Below, piece by piece: positions 51,639-60,073 of a DNA stretch of 64,000 nt. The notes beneath the pieces were generated by a model, which saw nothing but the letters and a program-made list of their open reading frames with translations, searched no databases and had not been told where the DNA came from. The translations under genes were made by a program, and so were the position numbers. The stretch is from Streptomyces anulatus (lineage in GTDB: Bacteria; Actinomycetota; Actinomycetes; Streptomycetales; Streptomycetaceae): positions 314,599-378,598 of the forward strand of contig NZ_JOEZ01000001.1 of the NCBI RefSeq assembly GCF_000721175.1, in the 5' to 3' direction. The first letter of the stretch is position 1; each line of letters opens with the position of its first letter.

Positions 51639-52577
51639 ATGGTGTCCGAGACCGACTCCGAGTCCGCGGCCGAGCCCGATTCCGCGTCTGATTCCGCGTC
51701 CGGGTCCGGGTCTGACTCCGCGTCCGAGTCCGGGTCCGAGTCCGGGTCCGGGTCCGGGTCCGCGTCCGACTCCGCGTCCGACTCCGACTCCGACTCCGCG
51801 TCCGGGGCCGTGTCCGGCCGCGCGGGCAACCCCGCGCGGACCAGCGTATGGCTGGACCGGCGGCCCCCCTCGCGCTCCCGCAGGTCGGAGTCCCCGGCGG
51901 GCCTGGACCGCAACCGGATCACCGAGGCGTCGGTGCGGCTGCTGGACGCCGACGGCCTCGCCAAGTTCTCCATGCGCCGGCTCGCCGCCGAGCTGGACGT
52001 CACCGCGATGTCCCTCTACTGGTACGTCGACACCAAGGACGACCTCCTGGAACTGGCGCTCGACTCGGTCTACGCCGAGATTGCCCCGCCCCGCGAGGAC
52101 GCCGACTGGCAGGACCGGCTGCGGGAGCTGGCCCGCAGCTACCGCGAACTCCTCGTACGCCACATCTGGATCTCCCCGCTGGCCGGGACCTTCCTCAACA
52201 TCGGCCCGAACTCCATGCTGTTCTCGTACGCCGTGCAGGACATCATCCGGGCCACCGGCCTTCCCCTGGAACGGCAGACGGGCGCGCTCTCGGCGGTCTT
52301 CCAGTTCGTGTACGGATTCGGCACAGTGGAGGGCCACTTCAAGGCGCGGTGCGACGCGACCGGGCTCACCCAGGACGAGTACCACCAGCAGGCGATGGGC
52401 ACGATCAGGGCGCAGCCGCACCTGCGGGAGATCACCGAGTACTCCGACGAGATCATGTCGGCCCGGGGCGGGGACACGGTCGAGGAGATGCGCGAGCGGG
52501 ACTTCGTCTTCGCGCTGGACGTGGTGATCGCGGGCATCGAGACGATGCGCGACCGGACCGGGTCACCGGCGAAGTAG
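51639..52577 (+). CDS. TetR-family regulator with Ser-Asp repeat N-terminus
   Basis: 312 residues, ATG with GAGGAG upstream. Residues 5-57 are almost entirely Ser, Asp, Gly, Glu and Ala, followed by a basic segment (RRPPSRSRRSE). The HTH is then RITEASVRLLDADGLAKFSMRRLAAELDVTAMSLYWYVDTKDDLLELAL (about 90-140). The C-terminal domain is TetR_C of the tetracycline-repressor class. Likely represses the upstream transporter through the TGTAC-type palindromes. The acidic repeat is absent from ordinary TetR proteins. Confidence 0.9.
   Translation: MVSETDSESAAEPDSASDSASGSGSDSASESGSESGSGSGSASDSASDSDSDSASGAVSGRAGNPARTSVWLDRRPPSRSRRSESPAGLDRNRITEASVRLLDADGLAKFSMRRLAAELDVTAMSLYWYVDTKDDLLELALDSVYAEIAPPREDADWQDRLRELARSYRELLVRHIWISPLAGTFLNIGPNSMLFSYAVQDIIRATGLPLERQTGALSAVFQFVYGFGTVEGHFKARCDATGLTQDEYHQQAMGTIRAQPHLREITEYSDEIMSARGGDTVEEMRERDFVFALDVVIAGIETMRDRTGSPAK
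51654..51806 (+). repeat. Ser-Asp/Glu/Gly hexanucleotide repeat region
   Basis: About 25 units of the 6-bp type TCCGAC/TCCGCG/TCCGGG/TCCGAG encode the Ser-X dipeptides of the TetR N-terminus. The perfection of TCCG spacing suggests slippage-driven length variation in steps of two codons. Confidence 0.9.
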
Positions 52578-52606
52578 CCGCCCGCGGGGACCGCTCAGCA
52601 GCCGCT

Positions 52607-53635
52607 TCAGTAGCCGCGCCCCACGTCCACCGTCAGCTCGGGCCGCCGGCCCGCCGCCACGGCCTCCCAGCAGGCGGTGAAGTCGGTGACCACGTCCTCG
52701 TCGGTGGTGATCCCCGAGGAGTGCGAGGTGATGACCGTACGGGGCAGCCTCCACACCGGGTCCCCGGGTGCGGCCGGTTCCGCCGGCAGCACGTCCAGCA
52801 CGGCCCGCCGCACCCGGCCGTCCCGCAGCGCGGTCTCCAGCGCCCCCATGTCCACGGTCGCGCCACGCCCCACGTTGACGAACGTCGCCCCGCGCACCGC
52901 CGTGAGCCGGGCGGCCCCGAAGAAGCCCTCCGTGGCCCCGGTCAACGGCAGGGTGGAGACCACCCAGCGGGCCTCGGCCAGCGCTTCGGTGTCCTCGGCG
53001 GCCCCGATCACACGGTCGAAGCCCGGCACCACCCGGGCGGATCCCGGCTCCGGCCCGCCCCGTGTCGTGCGGGCGACGCCCACGGTGCGTACCCCGCAGG
53101 CACCCAGCAGCCGCCCGACCGCGGCGCCGATGCGGCCGGTCCCGTAGATCAGGGCGGTCTGCCCGGCGACGAGCTCGGTGGGGAGGCGCTCCCAGTGCGC
53201 GCGGGCGTGCTGGGCGGTGAACTCCGGTACGGACTGGCACTCGGCGAGCATCCAGGCCAGGACGTACTGGGCGATCCGCTCACCCATCCGGCCCACGGTC
53301 CGGGTCAGGAGCGCAGGGGCGGGCCAGGGACCGGCGGAGAGCAGCGGGTCGGTTCCGGCGTTGACGCTGTGGAACCAGAGCAGACGGTCCGTCCGCAGGG
53401 CGTCGGGCAGCGTCTCGCCCACGCACAGGAGGGGCCGGCCGGACGGCGGCGGCACGTCCGTCAGGGGTTCGGCCGGGCGCCCGGTGATCCGCTCCAGCTC
53501 CCGTACGAGACCGCGGTCGAGCGAGGCCGCGACCAGCAGCCGGGCCCGCGCGAGGATGTCGGGCGCGGGCAGCGGGGTGGGGACGGGCGGCCCGCACGCG
53601 AGGACCGGGTGGTTCGACCCGGTGTTCCCGGTCAT
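52607..53635 (-). CDS. D-2-hydroxyacid dehydrogenase family protein
   Basis: 342 residues. Rossmann motif ALIYGTGRIGAAVGRLLG (about 160-177). The catalytic set is seen as NVGRGATVD (Arg region), VLDVLPAEPA (Glu) and ITSHSSG (His). The ATG lies 7 bp after the stop of the F420-dependent enzyme gene, so they are probably co-transcribed. Likely reduces a 2-ketoacid or oxidises a D-2-hydroxyacid with NAD(P). Confidence 0.88.
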   Translation of the reverse strand: MTGNTGSNHPVLACGPPVPTPLPAPDILARARLLVAASLDRGLVRELERITGRPAEPLTDVPPPSGRPLLCVGETLPDALRTDRLLWFHSVNAGTDPLLSAGPWPAPALLTRTVGRMGERIAQYVLAWMLAECQSVPEFTAQHARAHWERLPTELVAGQTALIYGTGRIGAAVGRLLGACGVRTVGVARTTRGGPEPGSARVVPGFDRVIGAAEDTEALAEARWVVSTLPLTGATEGFFGAARLTAVRGATFVNVGRGATVDMGALETALRDGRVRRAVLDVLPAEPAAPGDPVWRLPRTVITSHSSGITTDEDVVTDFTACWEAVAAGRRPELTVDVGRGY

Positions 53636-53642
53636 CGCGGGG

Positions 53643-54113
53643 TCAGCTCCCCGGGGCCAGGTGGGCGGGGAAGCCGCCGGTGGCGACGGGACCCCAGCGC
53701 TCCGGGGTGACCCGGATGATCGACTTCCCCTGCTTCACCATCGCCGCCCGGTACTCGTCCCAGTCCGGGTGCTCGCCCGAGATGTTCCGGAAGTACTCGA
53801 CGAGCGGCTCGACCGAGTCCGGGGCGTCGATGACCTCCGCCGAACCGTCGACCTGCACCCACGGCCCGTCCCACTCGTCTGACAGCACGATCACGCTGAC
53901 CCGCTCGTCGCGGCGGGCGTTGCGGGTCTTGGCACGCTCGGGGTACGTCGACATGACGATCCGTCCCGAGTCGTCAACGCCGCAGGTCAGCGGGGAGCCC
54001 TGGGGGCGGCCGTCGGCCCGGGTGGTGAGCAGGACCGCCCGGTGCCGGGGGCGTACGAACGCCAGCAACTCGTCGAGCTCCACGGCGGTGTTGGTCGCGA
54101 TGTTCGGTGCCAT
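53643..54113 (-). CDS. F420-dependent PPOX-class oxidoreductase
   Basis: 156 residues from ATG at 54113. Split beta-barrel flavin-reductase-like fold: AVLLTTRADGRPQGSPLTCGVDDSGRIVMSTYPERAKTRNARRD, VQVDGSAEVID and MVKQGKSIIRVTPERWG. This is the TIGR03618-type family of actinobacterial F420-binding enzymes. Substrate unknown. Confidence 0.88.
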   Translation of the reverse strand: MAPNIATNTAVELDELLAFVRPRHRAVLLTTRADGRPQGSPLTCGVDDSGRIVMSTYPERAKTRNARRDERVSVIVLSDEWDGPWVQVDGSAEVIDAPDSVEPLVEYFRNISGEHPDWDEYRAAMVKQGKSIIRVTPERWGPVATGGFPAHLAPGS

Positions 54114-54315
54114 GCCCACCACCCTACGACCGGGCGCGACGAGGCACTGTCCGACAGTTCCCGTCTGCCGCGCGGCGCCATGCGCGCACTCTCGCAGCAC
54201 CGGCCCCGGACCCACGTACGTCCCGTACGAGGGCCTGGGGCCGGCACGCCGAGAGCACGGCACCTGACGCCGCGCGGCCGCCCTGCGGGCGACGACGGGA
54301 ATCGCCGGACACGCC

Positions 54316-55131
54316 CTAGCCGGGCAGCGCCTCGCCCTGCACCGCCTGGATGTCCAGCTCTACGCGCAGGGTCGTGCCGATCGCGGAGATGCCCGCCTGG
54401 AGGACCTGGTTGTAGTTCATCGCGAAGTCGTCGCGGCGCAGTTCGGCGGTGGCGTGGAAGGCCGCGCGCACCCCGCCCCACGGGTCGGGGCCGGTGCCGA
54501 GGTAGCTGAGGTCCAGGTCGACGGGGCGGGAGACGCCGTGCATGGACAGCTCGCCGTGCACGGTCCAGCGGTCCGGTCCTGCCGGGACGAGCGAGGTGGA
54601 GCCGTAGGTGATCTCCGGGTACCGGTCGACGTCCAGGAAGTCCGGCGAGCGCAGGTGCTTGTCCCGCATGCCGTTCCCGGTGTCGATGCTGGCCGCCCTG
54701 ATCACCGCGTCGACGCGGGAGCGGGAGACGTCGTTGGCGATCTGGATCCGGCCGCCGAAGTCGGTGAAGCGGCCGTGCACGCTGGAGATCCCCAGGTGCT
54801 GGGCGACCGCGGCGACCGAGGAGTGCGCGGGGTCCAGCGACCAGGCGCCCGGCGGCGGCAGCTCCACCCCGCCCTGGCGGGCCAGCACGATCTGGCCGCC
54901 CTCGATCCGGCCGCTCGCGGTGACGAGGGCGGTGGAGGCGGCCGGGGCGTACCCGACCGCGGTGACGATCACCGTGTACGCGCCGGCCGTCAGGGAACCG
55001 TCCGTGCGGACGGCCCCGTCCTCGTCGGCCGCGGCCCGCAGCACCTGGGCGCCGGTCATGTCGGTGACCGTCACGACGGCGTGCTGGACCGCCCAGCCGT
55101 CCCGCGTCCGTACCTGTGCGCGAAGTCCCAT
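54316..55131 (-). CDS. YceI-family protein with N-terminal carboxypeptidase-regulatory-like domain
   Basis: 271 residues from ATG at 55131, GGAGAGAG upstream. Residues 1-85 form a beta-sandwich of the CarboxypepD_reg type (VVTVTDMTGAQVLRAAADEDGAV, TAGAYTVIVTAVGYAPAA). Residues 95-265 are a YceI lipocalin-like barrel (WSLDPAHSSVAAVAQHLGISSVHGRFTDFGG, MHGVSRPVDLDLSYLG). There is no signal peptide. YceI proteins bind isoprenoid or other lipids. The same beta-sandwich type occurs three times in the transporter encoded just upstream, suggesting a shared origin. Confidence 0.87.
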   Translation of the reverse strand: MGLRAQVRTRDGWAVQHAVVTVTDMTGAQVLRAAADEDGAVRTDGSLTAGAYTVIVTAVGYAPAASTALVTASGRIEGGQIVLARQGGVELPPPGAWSLDPAHSSVAAVAQHLGISSVHGRFTDFGGRIQIANDVSRSRVDAVIRAASIDTGNGMRDKHLRSPDFLDVDRYPEITYGSTSLVPAGPDRWTVHGELSMHGVSRPVDLDLSYLGTGPDPWGGVRAAFHATAELRRDDFAMNYNQVLQAGISAIGTTLRVELDIQAVQGEALPG

Positions 55132-55373
55132 CCCGTATCTCTCTCCTAGCTCGATGACCCGCGGCGGCCCGGCCGGCCCGTGGGGCACATGAGTCGGGCC
55201 CCAGGGCGGACACGGCAGGCCGTCCCCTGCCTGACGTACCCGCCACCGGGGCCCGTTACCACCCGGTCGCGACAGCCTCTCCGCTGGAAGTGCCGTCCGA
55301 CCAGGGGTCTTCGCGATCCCTTCACGTGCACCCGCGCATCCCTTCAGGTGCACGCGCCTACCGGAGGGATCGA

Positions 55374-57911
55374 TCACTCACCCGGGTGGGTGAGTTCGAT
55401 GTCGTGCCCGTCGACTCCCGGACCGCTGACGGTGAGTGATCCGGCCACCGGCGGGTAGCCGGTCGCGATGACCGCGTACTCGCCCGCGTCCAGGTCGGTG
55501 AAGGCGTACGCCCCGTCCTCGCCGGTCGTCGCGGTGGCGACCACGTTGCCCGCCGCGTCGATCAGCGTGACCCGTGCGTCGGCCAGCGGGCTCCCGGCGG
55601 ACCCGGCCCGCACGGTGCCCTGGACCAGCGCACCGGACCGCAGCAAGGCCTCGACGCGGCTGACGCCCCGGCCGCCGATCTCCACCGGCAGGGCCAGCGG
55701 GCGGAATCCCGCCGCGTCGACCGCGACCGTCACGGAGCCCGGGATCAGCTCGCCGAAGGCGAAGTCGCCGGCCGGGCCGGACGTGCCGGTGGCCAGCACG
55801 TCACCGCGGACGTCCGTCACGATGACCATCGCGCCCTCGACCGGAGCGCCGGACCCGTCGGCCTTGACGGTTCCGGCCAGGCCGCTCGTACCGGACAGCA
55901 GGATGTCGAAGGCCAGCGGCTCCTCGCCGACGACCACCGTGGACGCCTGCGGCTGGAAGCCGTCGGCGGAGGCGATCAGCACGTAACTGCCGGAGCCGGG
56001 GGCGTCCAGGGTGTAGCCGCCGTCGGGCCGGGCCACGGAGCGCCCGAGCTGCCGGCCGCCCAGCGAGATCAGGGTGACGGCCGCACGGGCGACCGGAGCA
56101 CCCTCCGCACCGCGCACCACACCGTGGACGGGGGTGCCCCGGCCGGTTTCGTACGGGGATCCGGCGCCGGCCTCGGCCATGTCGGCCGAAGCGACCCCGG
56201 CCGCGCCCTCGGAGAGCAGCCCCGCCGCGCCGACGGCGGCGGGCACGGGGACTTCGACCGCCTCGACGGCCGCCGGAGCGACGTCGGGCGTGCCGCCCGC
56301 GGTGTCGCTGGCGGCGCTGCTCTTCAGCGCGACCTCCTTGATGAAGACCGTCACGATGAAGGCGACGAGCGCGCACGGAGCGGCGTACAGGAAGACGTCG
56401 CCGACGCCGTGCCCGTACGCGGCCTCCATGACCAGGCGCAGGGGCTCGGGCAGCTTGTCCAGGTCGGGGATGCCCCCGCCGCCGGTGGCGCCGCGGCCGA
56501 ACGCCGCACCCTCCGGGCCGAGGTCGGCGATGCCGTCCTTGACGTAGTGGGTGACCCGGTTGCCCAGGACCGCCCCGAGTGCCGAGACGCCGATCGCACC
56601 GCCGAGGGACCGGAAGAAGGTGACGACGGAGCTCGCGGAGCCGAGGTCCTCGGGAGCGACCTGGTTCTGCGTGGCGAGGACCAGGTTCTGCATCATCATG
56701 CCGATGCCGAGGCCCATGACGAACATGAAGACCGCGACGTGCCAGTACTCCGTGTCGTACCGGATCGTGCCGAGCATCCCGAGCCCGGCCGTGACCAGGA
56801 AGCCGCCGCTGACCAGCCACGCCTTCCAGCGCCCGGTCCTGGTGATGACCTGGCCGGAGACGGTCGAGGAGAGGAAGAGCCCCGCGATCATCGGGATGGT
56901 CATGACGCCGGACATCGTCGGCGACTTGCCGCGCGCCAGCTGGAAGTACTGGCTGAAGAAGACGGTGCCCGCGAACATCGCGACGCCGACGAACAGCGAG
57001 GCGACCGAGGCCAGCGTGATGGTGCGGTTGCGGAAGAGGTGCAGCGGAATGATCGGTTCGGCGGCGCGCGACTCGACGAGGACGAAGAGCAGCCCGAGCA
57101 GGACCGAGCCCGCGACCATCACGTAGGTCTGCCACGACAGCCAGTCGTACTTGTCGCCCGCGAAGGTCACCCAGACCAGCAGCAGGGAGACGGCGGCGCT
57201 GATGAGGAACGCGCCGGTCCAGTCGACCTTGACGCCCTCGCGCTTGACGACCGGGAGCTTCAGGGTCTTCTGGAGCACGATCAGGGCGATGATCGCGAAC
57301 GGCACGCCCACGTAGAAGCACCAGCGCCAGCCCATCCAGCTGGTGTCGGTGATGACGCCGCCGAGCAGCGGACCGCCGACGGTGGCGACGGCGAAGACCG
57401 CTCCCAGGTAGCCGCTGTAGCGACCGCGCTCACGCGGGGCGATCATCGCGGCCATCACGATCTGCGCGAGGGCGGAGAGACCGCCGACGCCGATGCCCTG
57501 GACGACCCGGCAGGCGATGAGCATGCCGCTGCTGGTCGACAGACCGGCGACGACCGAGCCCAGGACGTAGATGATCAGGGCTATCTGGACCAGCAGCTTC
57601 TTGCTGAAGAGGTCCGAGAGCTTGCCCCAGAGCGGGGTGGTGGCGGTCATGGACAGCAGCGAGGCGGTCACGACCCAGGTGTAGGCGCTCTGGCCGCCGC
57701 CGAGGTCGGAGATGATCTCGGGCAGGGCGTTGGAGACGACCGTCGACGACAGGATCGCGACGAACATGCCGAGCAGCAGCCCGGTCAGCGCCTCCATGAT
57801 CTGCCGGTGTGTCATCGGCGTGCCGTCGGATGCACCGGAAGCGGTGGTGCTCCCGTGCCCTCCGTGCTTGGCGTGGCCGCCCCGCACACCGGTGGGTGTG
57901 GTCGTAGCCAT
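55374..57911 (-). CDS. MFS drug-efflux transporter fused to carboxypeptidase-regulatory-like repeats
   Basis: 845 residues. His-rich N-terminus, then a 14-TM EmrB/QacA transporter (about 30-530) with SSTVVSNALPEI, WGKLSDLFSKKLL and GGPLLGGVITD motifs. An Ala/Val-rich linker follows (about 535-590), then three tandem beta-sandwich domains to the end. These begin VHGVVRGAEGAPVARAAV, LAGTVKADGSGAPVEGAM and VQGTVRAGSAGSPLADAR. These domains normally lie outside the cell in peptidases or TonB-linked proteins. Lies 31 bp downstream of the marR gene; operon MarR-transporter-YceI likely. Confidence 0.9.
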   Translation of the reverse strand: MATTTPTGVRGGHAKHGGHGSTTASGASDGTPMTHRQIMEALTGLLLGMFVAILSSTVVSNALPEIISDLGGGQSAYTWVVTASLLSMTATTPLWGKLSDLFSKKLLVQIALIIYVLGSVVAGLSTSSGMLIACRVVQGIGVGGLSALAQIVMAAMIAPRERGRYSGYLGAVFAVATVGGPLLGGVITDTSWMGWRWCFYVGVPFAIIALIVLQKTLKLPVVKREGVKVDWTGAFLISAAVSLLLVWVTFAGDKYDWLSWQTYVMVAGSVLLGLLFVLVESRAAEPIIPLHLFRNRTITLASVASLFVGVAMFAGTVFFSQYFQLARGKSPTMSGVMTIPMIAGLFLSSTVSGQVITRTGRWKAWLVSGGFLVTAGLGMLGTIRYDTEYWHVAVFMFVMGLGIGMMMQNLVLATQNQVAPEDLGSASSVVTFFRSLGGAIGVSALGAVLGNRVTHYVKDGIADLGPEGAAFGRGATGGGGIPDLDKLPEPLRLVMEAAYGHGVGDVFLYAAPCALVAFIVTVFIKEVALKSSAASDTAGGTPDVAPAAVEAVEVPVPAAVGAAGLLSEGAAGVASADMAEAGAGSPYETGRGTPVHGVVRGAEGAPVARAAVTLISLGGRQLGRSVARPDGGYTLDAPGSGSYVLIASADGFQPQASTVVVGEEPLAFDILLSGTSGLAGTVKADGSGAPVEGAMVIVTDVRGDVLATGTSGPAGDFAFGELIPGSVTVAVDAAGFRPLALPVEIGGRGVSRVEALLRSGALVQGTVRAGSAGSPLADARVTLIDAAGNVVATATTGEDGAYAFTDLDAGEYAVIATGYPPVAGSLTVSGPGVDGHDIELTHPGE

Positions 57912-57942
57912 TGAGTTCCTTATCCGTGCGTATTTGCTTCTG

Positions 57943-58476
57943 TTACACAGGTGTACGGGTGTGAGCCGCCTCGCCGAGGCGGGTCCTGCACTCGCCGGTG
58001 TGGCTTCCGGGGGCGCAGCCGCCGGATCCGCGACAGGCGAAGCTGTCGCGCAGCCGGGACAGCAGCGCGACGAGCCGGCCGACGTCGTCGTCGGACCAGT
58101 CCTGGAGGTTGTGGGCGAACACCTCGGTGGTCCGCCGGGTCAGCTCGTCGAGCTGCTCGTGCCCGCCGTGGGTCAGCCGCAGGATGCGGGACCGCTTGTC
58201 CGCCGGGTCCGGGGACCGTTCGATCCAGCCGCGATCGGCCACATGGGCCACGTGGCGACTGGTCACCGACATGTCCACGGACAGCAGCTCGGCGAGCCGG
58301 CTGATCCTCATCTCGCCGTGCCGGTCCAGCAGGGTCAGCACGGCGGCGGATCCCGCGGGGCACTCGGTGGGCAGCGCGCGGGCGAGCCCCCTCCTGACGG
58401 CCCCGACGGCGCTGAGCTGCCGGGCCAGTTCCTCGTAACTACTCCGTGCGGCCACGAGAACCCCCAGCTCGCTCAC
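57943..58476 (-). CDS. MarR-family transcriptional regulator
   Basis: 177 residues from GTG at 58476. Winged helix: MRISRLAELLSVDMSVTSRHVAHVADRGWIERSPDPADKRSRILRLT with the RSR wing. C-terminal Cys-containing tail (CRGSGGCAPGSHTGEC, three Cys). The Cys cluster might sense oxidants or metals, which is speculative. Probably represses its own operon with the efflux transporter; two palindromes lie just upstream. Confidence 0.9.
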   Translation of the reverse strand: MSELGVLVAARSSYEELARQLSAVGAVRRGLARALPTECPAGSAAVLTLLDRHGEMRISRLAELLSVDMSVTSRHVAHVADRGWIERSPDPADKRSRILRLTHGGHEQLDELTRRTTEVFAHNLQDWSDDDVGRLVALLSRLRDSFACRGSGGCAPGSHTGECRTRLGEAAHTRTPV

Positions 58477-58486
58477 GACTATGTTG

Positions 58487-58528
58487 TTGCTTAGGGCAAC
58501 GATAGAAGCCGTTGGTTGCTACAGGCAA
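58487..58528 (-). promoter_or_regulatory. Two MarR-type operator palindromes
   Basis: TTGCTTAGGGCAA (58487-58499) and TTGCTACAGGCAA (58516-58528) share TTGC-N5-GCAA and lie 29 bp apart, immediately upstream of the marR GTG. The placement suits autoregulation. Confidence 0.65.
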
Positions 58529-58680
58529 ACGAAAACTGCCTTGCAGAAGTAAAGGAAGCCAAAAGCCTCCGTAGGGTCGAGGTCAAGCCCGTTCTCCGCG
58601 TCCGCCGCCGCAGGCCGGGCGGGGTGCCGGGCGGCCCCGGGGGTTGGGCCGGGGGCCCGAGTTCGCTAGGGTCCTGCCCC

Positions 58681-58896
58681 ATGGCACACAACCCCCACGC
58701 CCCTCAGCCGGGCCCCGAGGGCACCCCCGATCCGGCGGGCAGCACGCAGATGTTCCGCGCCTTCGTCGACGAGGGCGAGCCGCAGCGCCGGCAGCAGCCC
58801 GCGGCGACCTCGTCCGGGCCGAGAGCCGGGGTGATCGCGGCGGTGATCGCGGTCGTCGTCGTCCTCGGTGCGGTGGCCTGGCTCGCACTGGGCTGA
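58681..58896 (+). CDS. Small single-pass membrane protein
   Basis: 71 residues from ATG at 58681. Polar Pro/Gln-rich N-terminal 48 residues (SSGPRAG at the end) and one C-terminal membrane helix VIAAVIAVVVVLGAVAWLALG. It looks like a tail-anchored protein. Unknown function. No clear ribosome binding site, so a leaderless start is possible. Confidence 0.7.
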   Translation: MAHNPHAPQPGPEGTPDPAGSTQMFRAFVDEGEPQRRQQPAATSSGPRAGVIAAVIAVVVVLGAVAWLALG

Positions 58897-59028
58897 CCCA
58901 CGACAGCACTGCCGTACGGCAGCACGGCAGTACGACCGTACGACCCGGCCGCACGGGGGACGGGCAGCGGAGCCGCGACCACCGGCCACCGCTCCGCCCC
59001 CGGGCGGCCTTCGTACGTTCCGGCCCCG

Positions 59029-59091
59029 GCCCGGGTCACTCCCGCTCGGCCCTGGTCACCTCCACCCGGCCCCGGGTCACTCCCACACGGC
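59029..59091 (-). repeat. 21-bp tandem repeat spanning the lipoprotein stop codon
   Basis: Three diverged 21-bp units (GGGAGTGACCCGGGGCCGG type on the minus strand) place TGA at 59079-59077 (gene stop), 59058-59056 and 59037-59035, all in frame. Confidence 0.75.
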
Positions 59092-59967
59092 GGAGACGTC
59101 CTGTGTCTCGACGCGCATCCCCAGCGGCACCCGCCAGGACTCCACGCAGACGGTGTACGTCTCCGAGCGTGCCGAGCCCGCGCCGATCGGGGCGGGCAGG
59201 GGCTGGGACGAGGTGATGGTCGCCCAGTCGACGCCGAGGGCGCCGATGATGTGCGTGGCGAAGGTGACGGTCCCCGACCGTGCCGGGGTGCCGCCGGTGT
59301 TGCGGAACTCCACGGTCACCTTCTCGCACCACCGCTTGTCCGCCGCCGCGCGCTGCGGGGCGCTCAGCTTCAGCGCGGCCGGGGTCGCGGGCGGCGAGGG
59401 AGGCTTCGGTGTCCCAGGGGCCCCAGGGGTGCCGGGGGTGCCGCCGCCCGGGGCAGGGGCACCGGGCCCGTCGGCGGACGGAGACCCGGACCCGCCGCCC
59501 GGCTTCGACGGCTCCGGAGACTTCGGGGGTGTCGAGGGCTTCGCGGAACGTGCGGGACTCCCGCCCGCCCCGTCGGGTGAACCGCCCCCCTGACCGCCCG
59601 GTGTCCGCGGACGGGCCCCACCGGGCCCGTCCAGGGCGCGCCCCGGCTCGCTCGCACCCGGGGAGGAGGGCGAGGGCGTACCGCTCCCGCGATCGCCCCG
59701 GCCGCTGTTCCCGCCGCTCCCACTCCCGTCGAGGGGGGTGAGCGTCACCTTCCCCGAGGGCTGTCCGTCCCCGCCCGAGGGGCTCTCCGAGCCTTCGGCG
59801 GCCGCGCCCACAGCCACGTAACCGTCTCCCGGCCCGCTCCCGCAGCCGGACAGGAGGCCGGCGCCCAGACACAGCGCGGCCGCCGAGGCGGCGATGGCGC
59901 TGCCTCGGCGGCCGGTCGGGCCGTGTGCCGGGCGGGTCCGCGGGGTCTGACGTATCCGACGTCGCAT
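59077..59967 (-). CDS. Lipoprotein with Pro/Gly/Ser-rich linker and C-terminal beta domain
   Basis: 296 residues. Basic N-terminus, signal helix and lipobox LLSGC (Cys about 42). Residues about 55-195 are an extended Pro/Gly/Ser/Thr linker suited to crossing the wall. The C-terminal 100 residues (LKLSAPQRAAADKRWCEKVTVEF, GTVTFATHIIGALGVDW, TYTVCVESWRVPLGMRVET) form a beta-sandwich-like domain with two Cys, resembling secreted carbohydrate-binding folds. Ligand not identifiable. Confidence 0.78.
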   Translation of the reverse strand: MRRRIRQTPRTRPAHGPTGRRGSAIAASAAALCLGAGLLSGCGSGPGDGYVAVGAAAEGSESPSGGDGQPSGKVTLTPLDGSGSGGNSGRGDRGSGTPSPSSPGASEPGRALDGPGGARPRTPGGQGGGSPDGAGGSPARSAKPSTPPKSPEPSKPGGGSGSPSADGPGAPAPGGGTPGTPGAPGTPKPPSPPATPAALKLSAPQRAAADKRWCEKVTVEFRNTGGTPARSGTVTFATHIIGALGVDWATITSSQPLPAPIGAGSARSETYTVCVESWRVPLGMRVETQDVSAVWE

Positions 59968-60002
59968 CGCGCCAGTGTGTCTGACACTCCGTCAAATCTG
60001 AA

Positions 60003-60041
60003 CCCGTGTGCAGAGCCCGTGTGCAGAGCCCGTGTGCAGAG
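60003..60041. repeat. 13-bp tandem repeat, three copies
   Basis: Three perfect copies of CCCGTGTGCAGAG at 60003, 60016 and 60029, in the short gap between the lipoprotein start and the sigma-factor stop. Confidence 0.95.
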
Positions 60042-60073
60042 ATCGAGATCCTGCCGGTCCGTGCGTCCCGGGC

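Noticed and set aside
55321..55340. TTCACGTGCA as a parS site
   Set aside because: Only the central bases match; the flanking TTT/AAA arms are missing.
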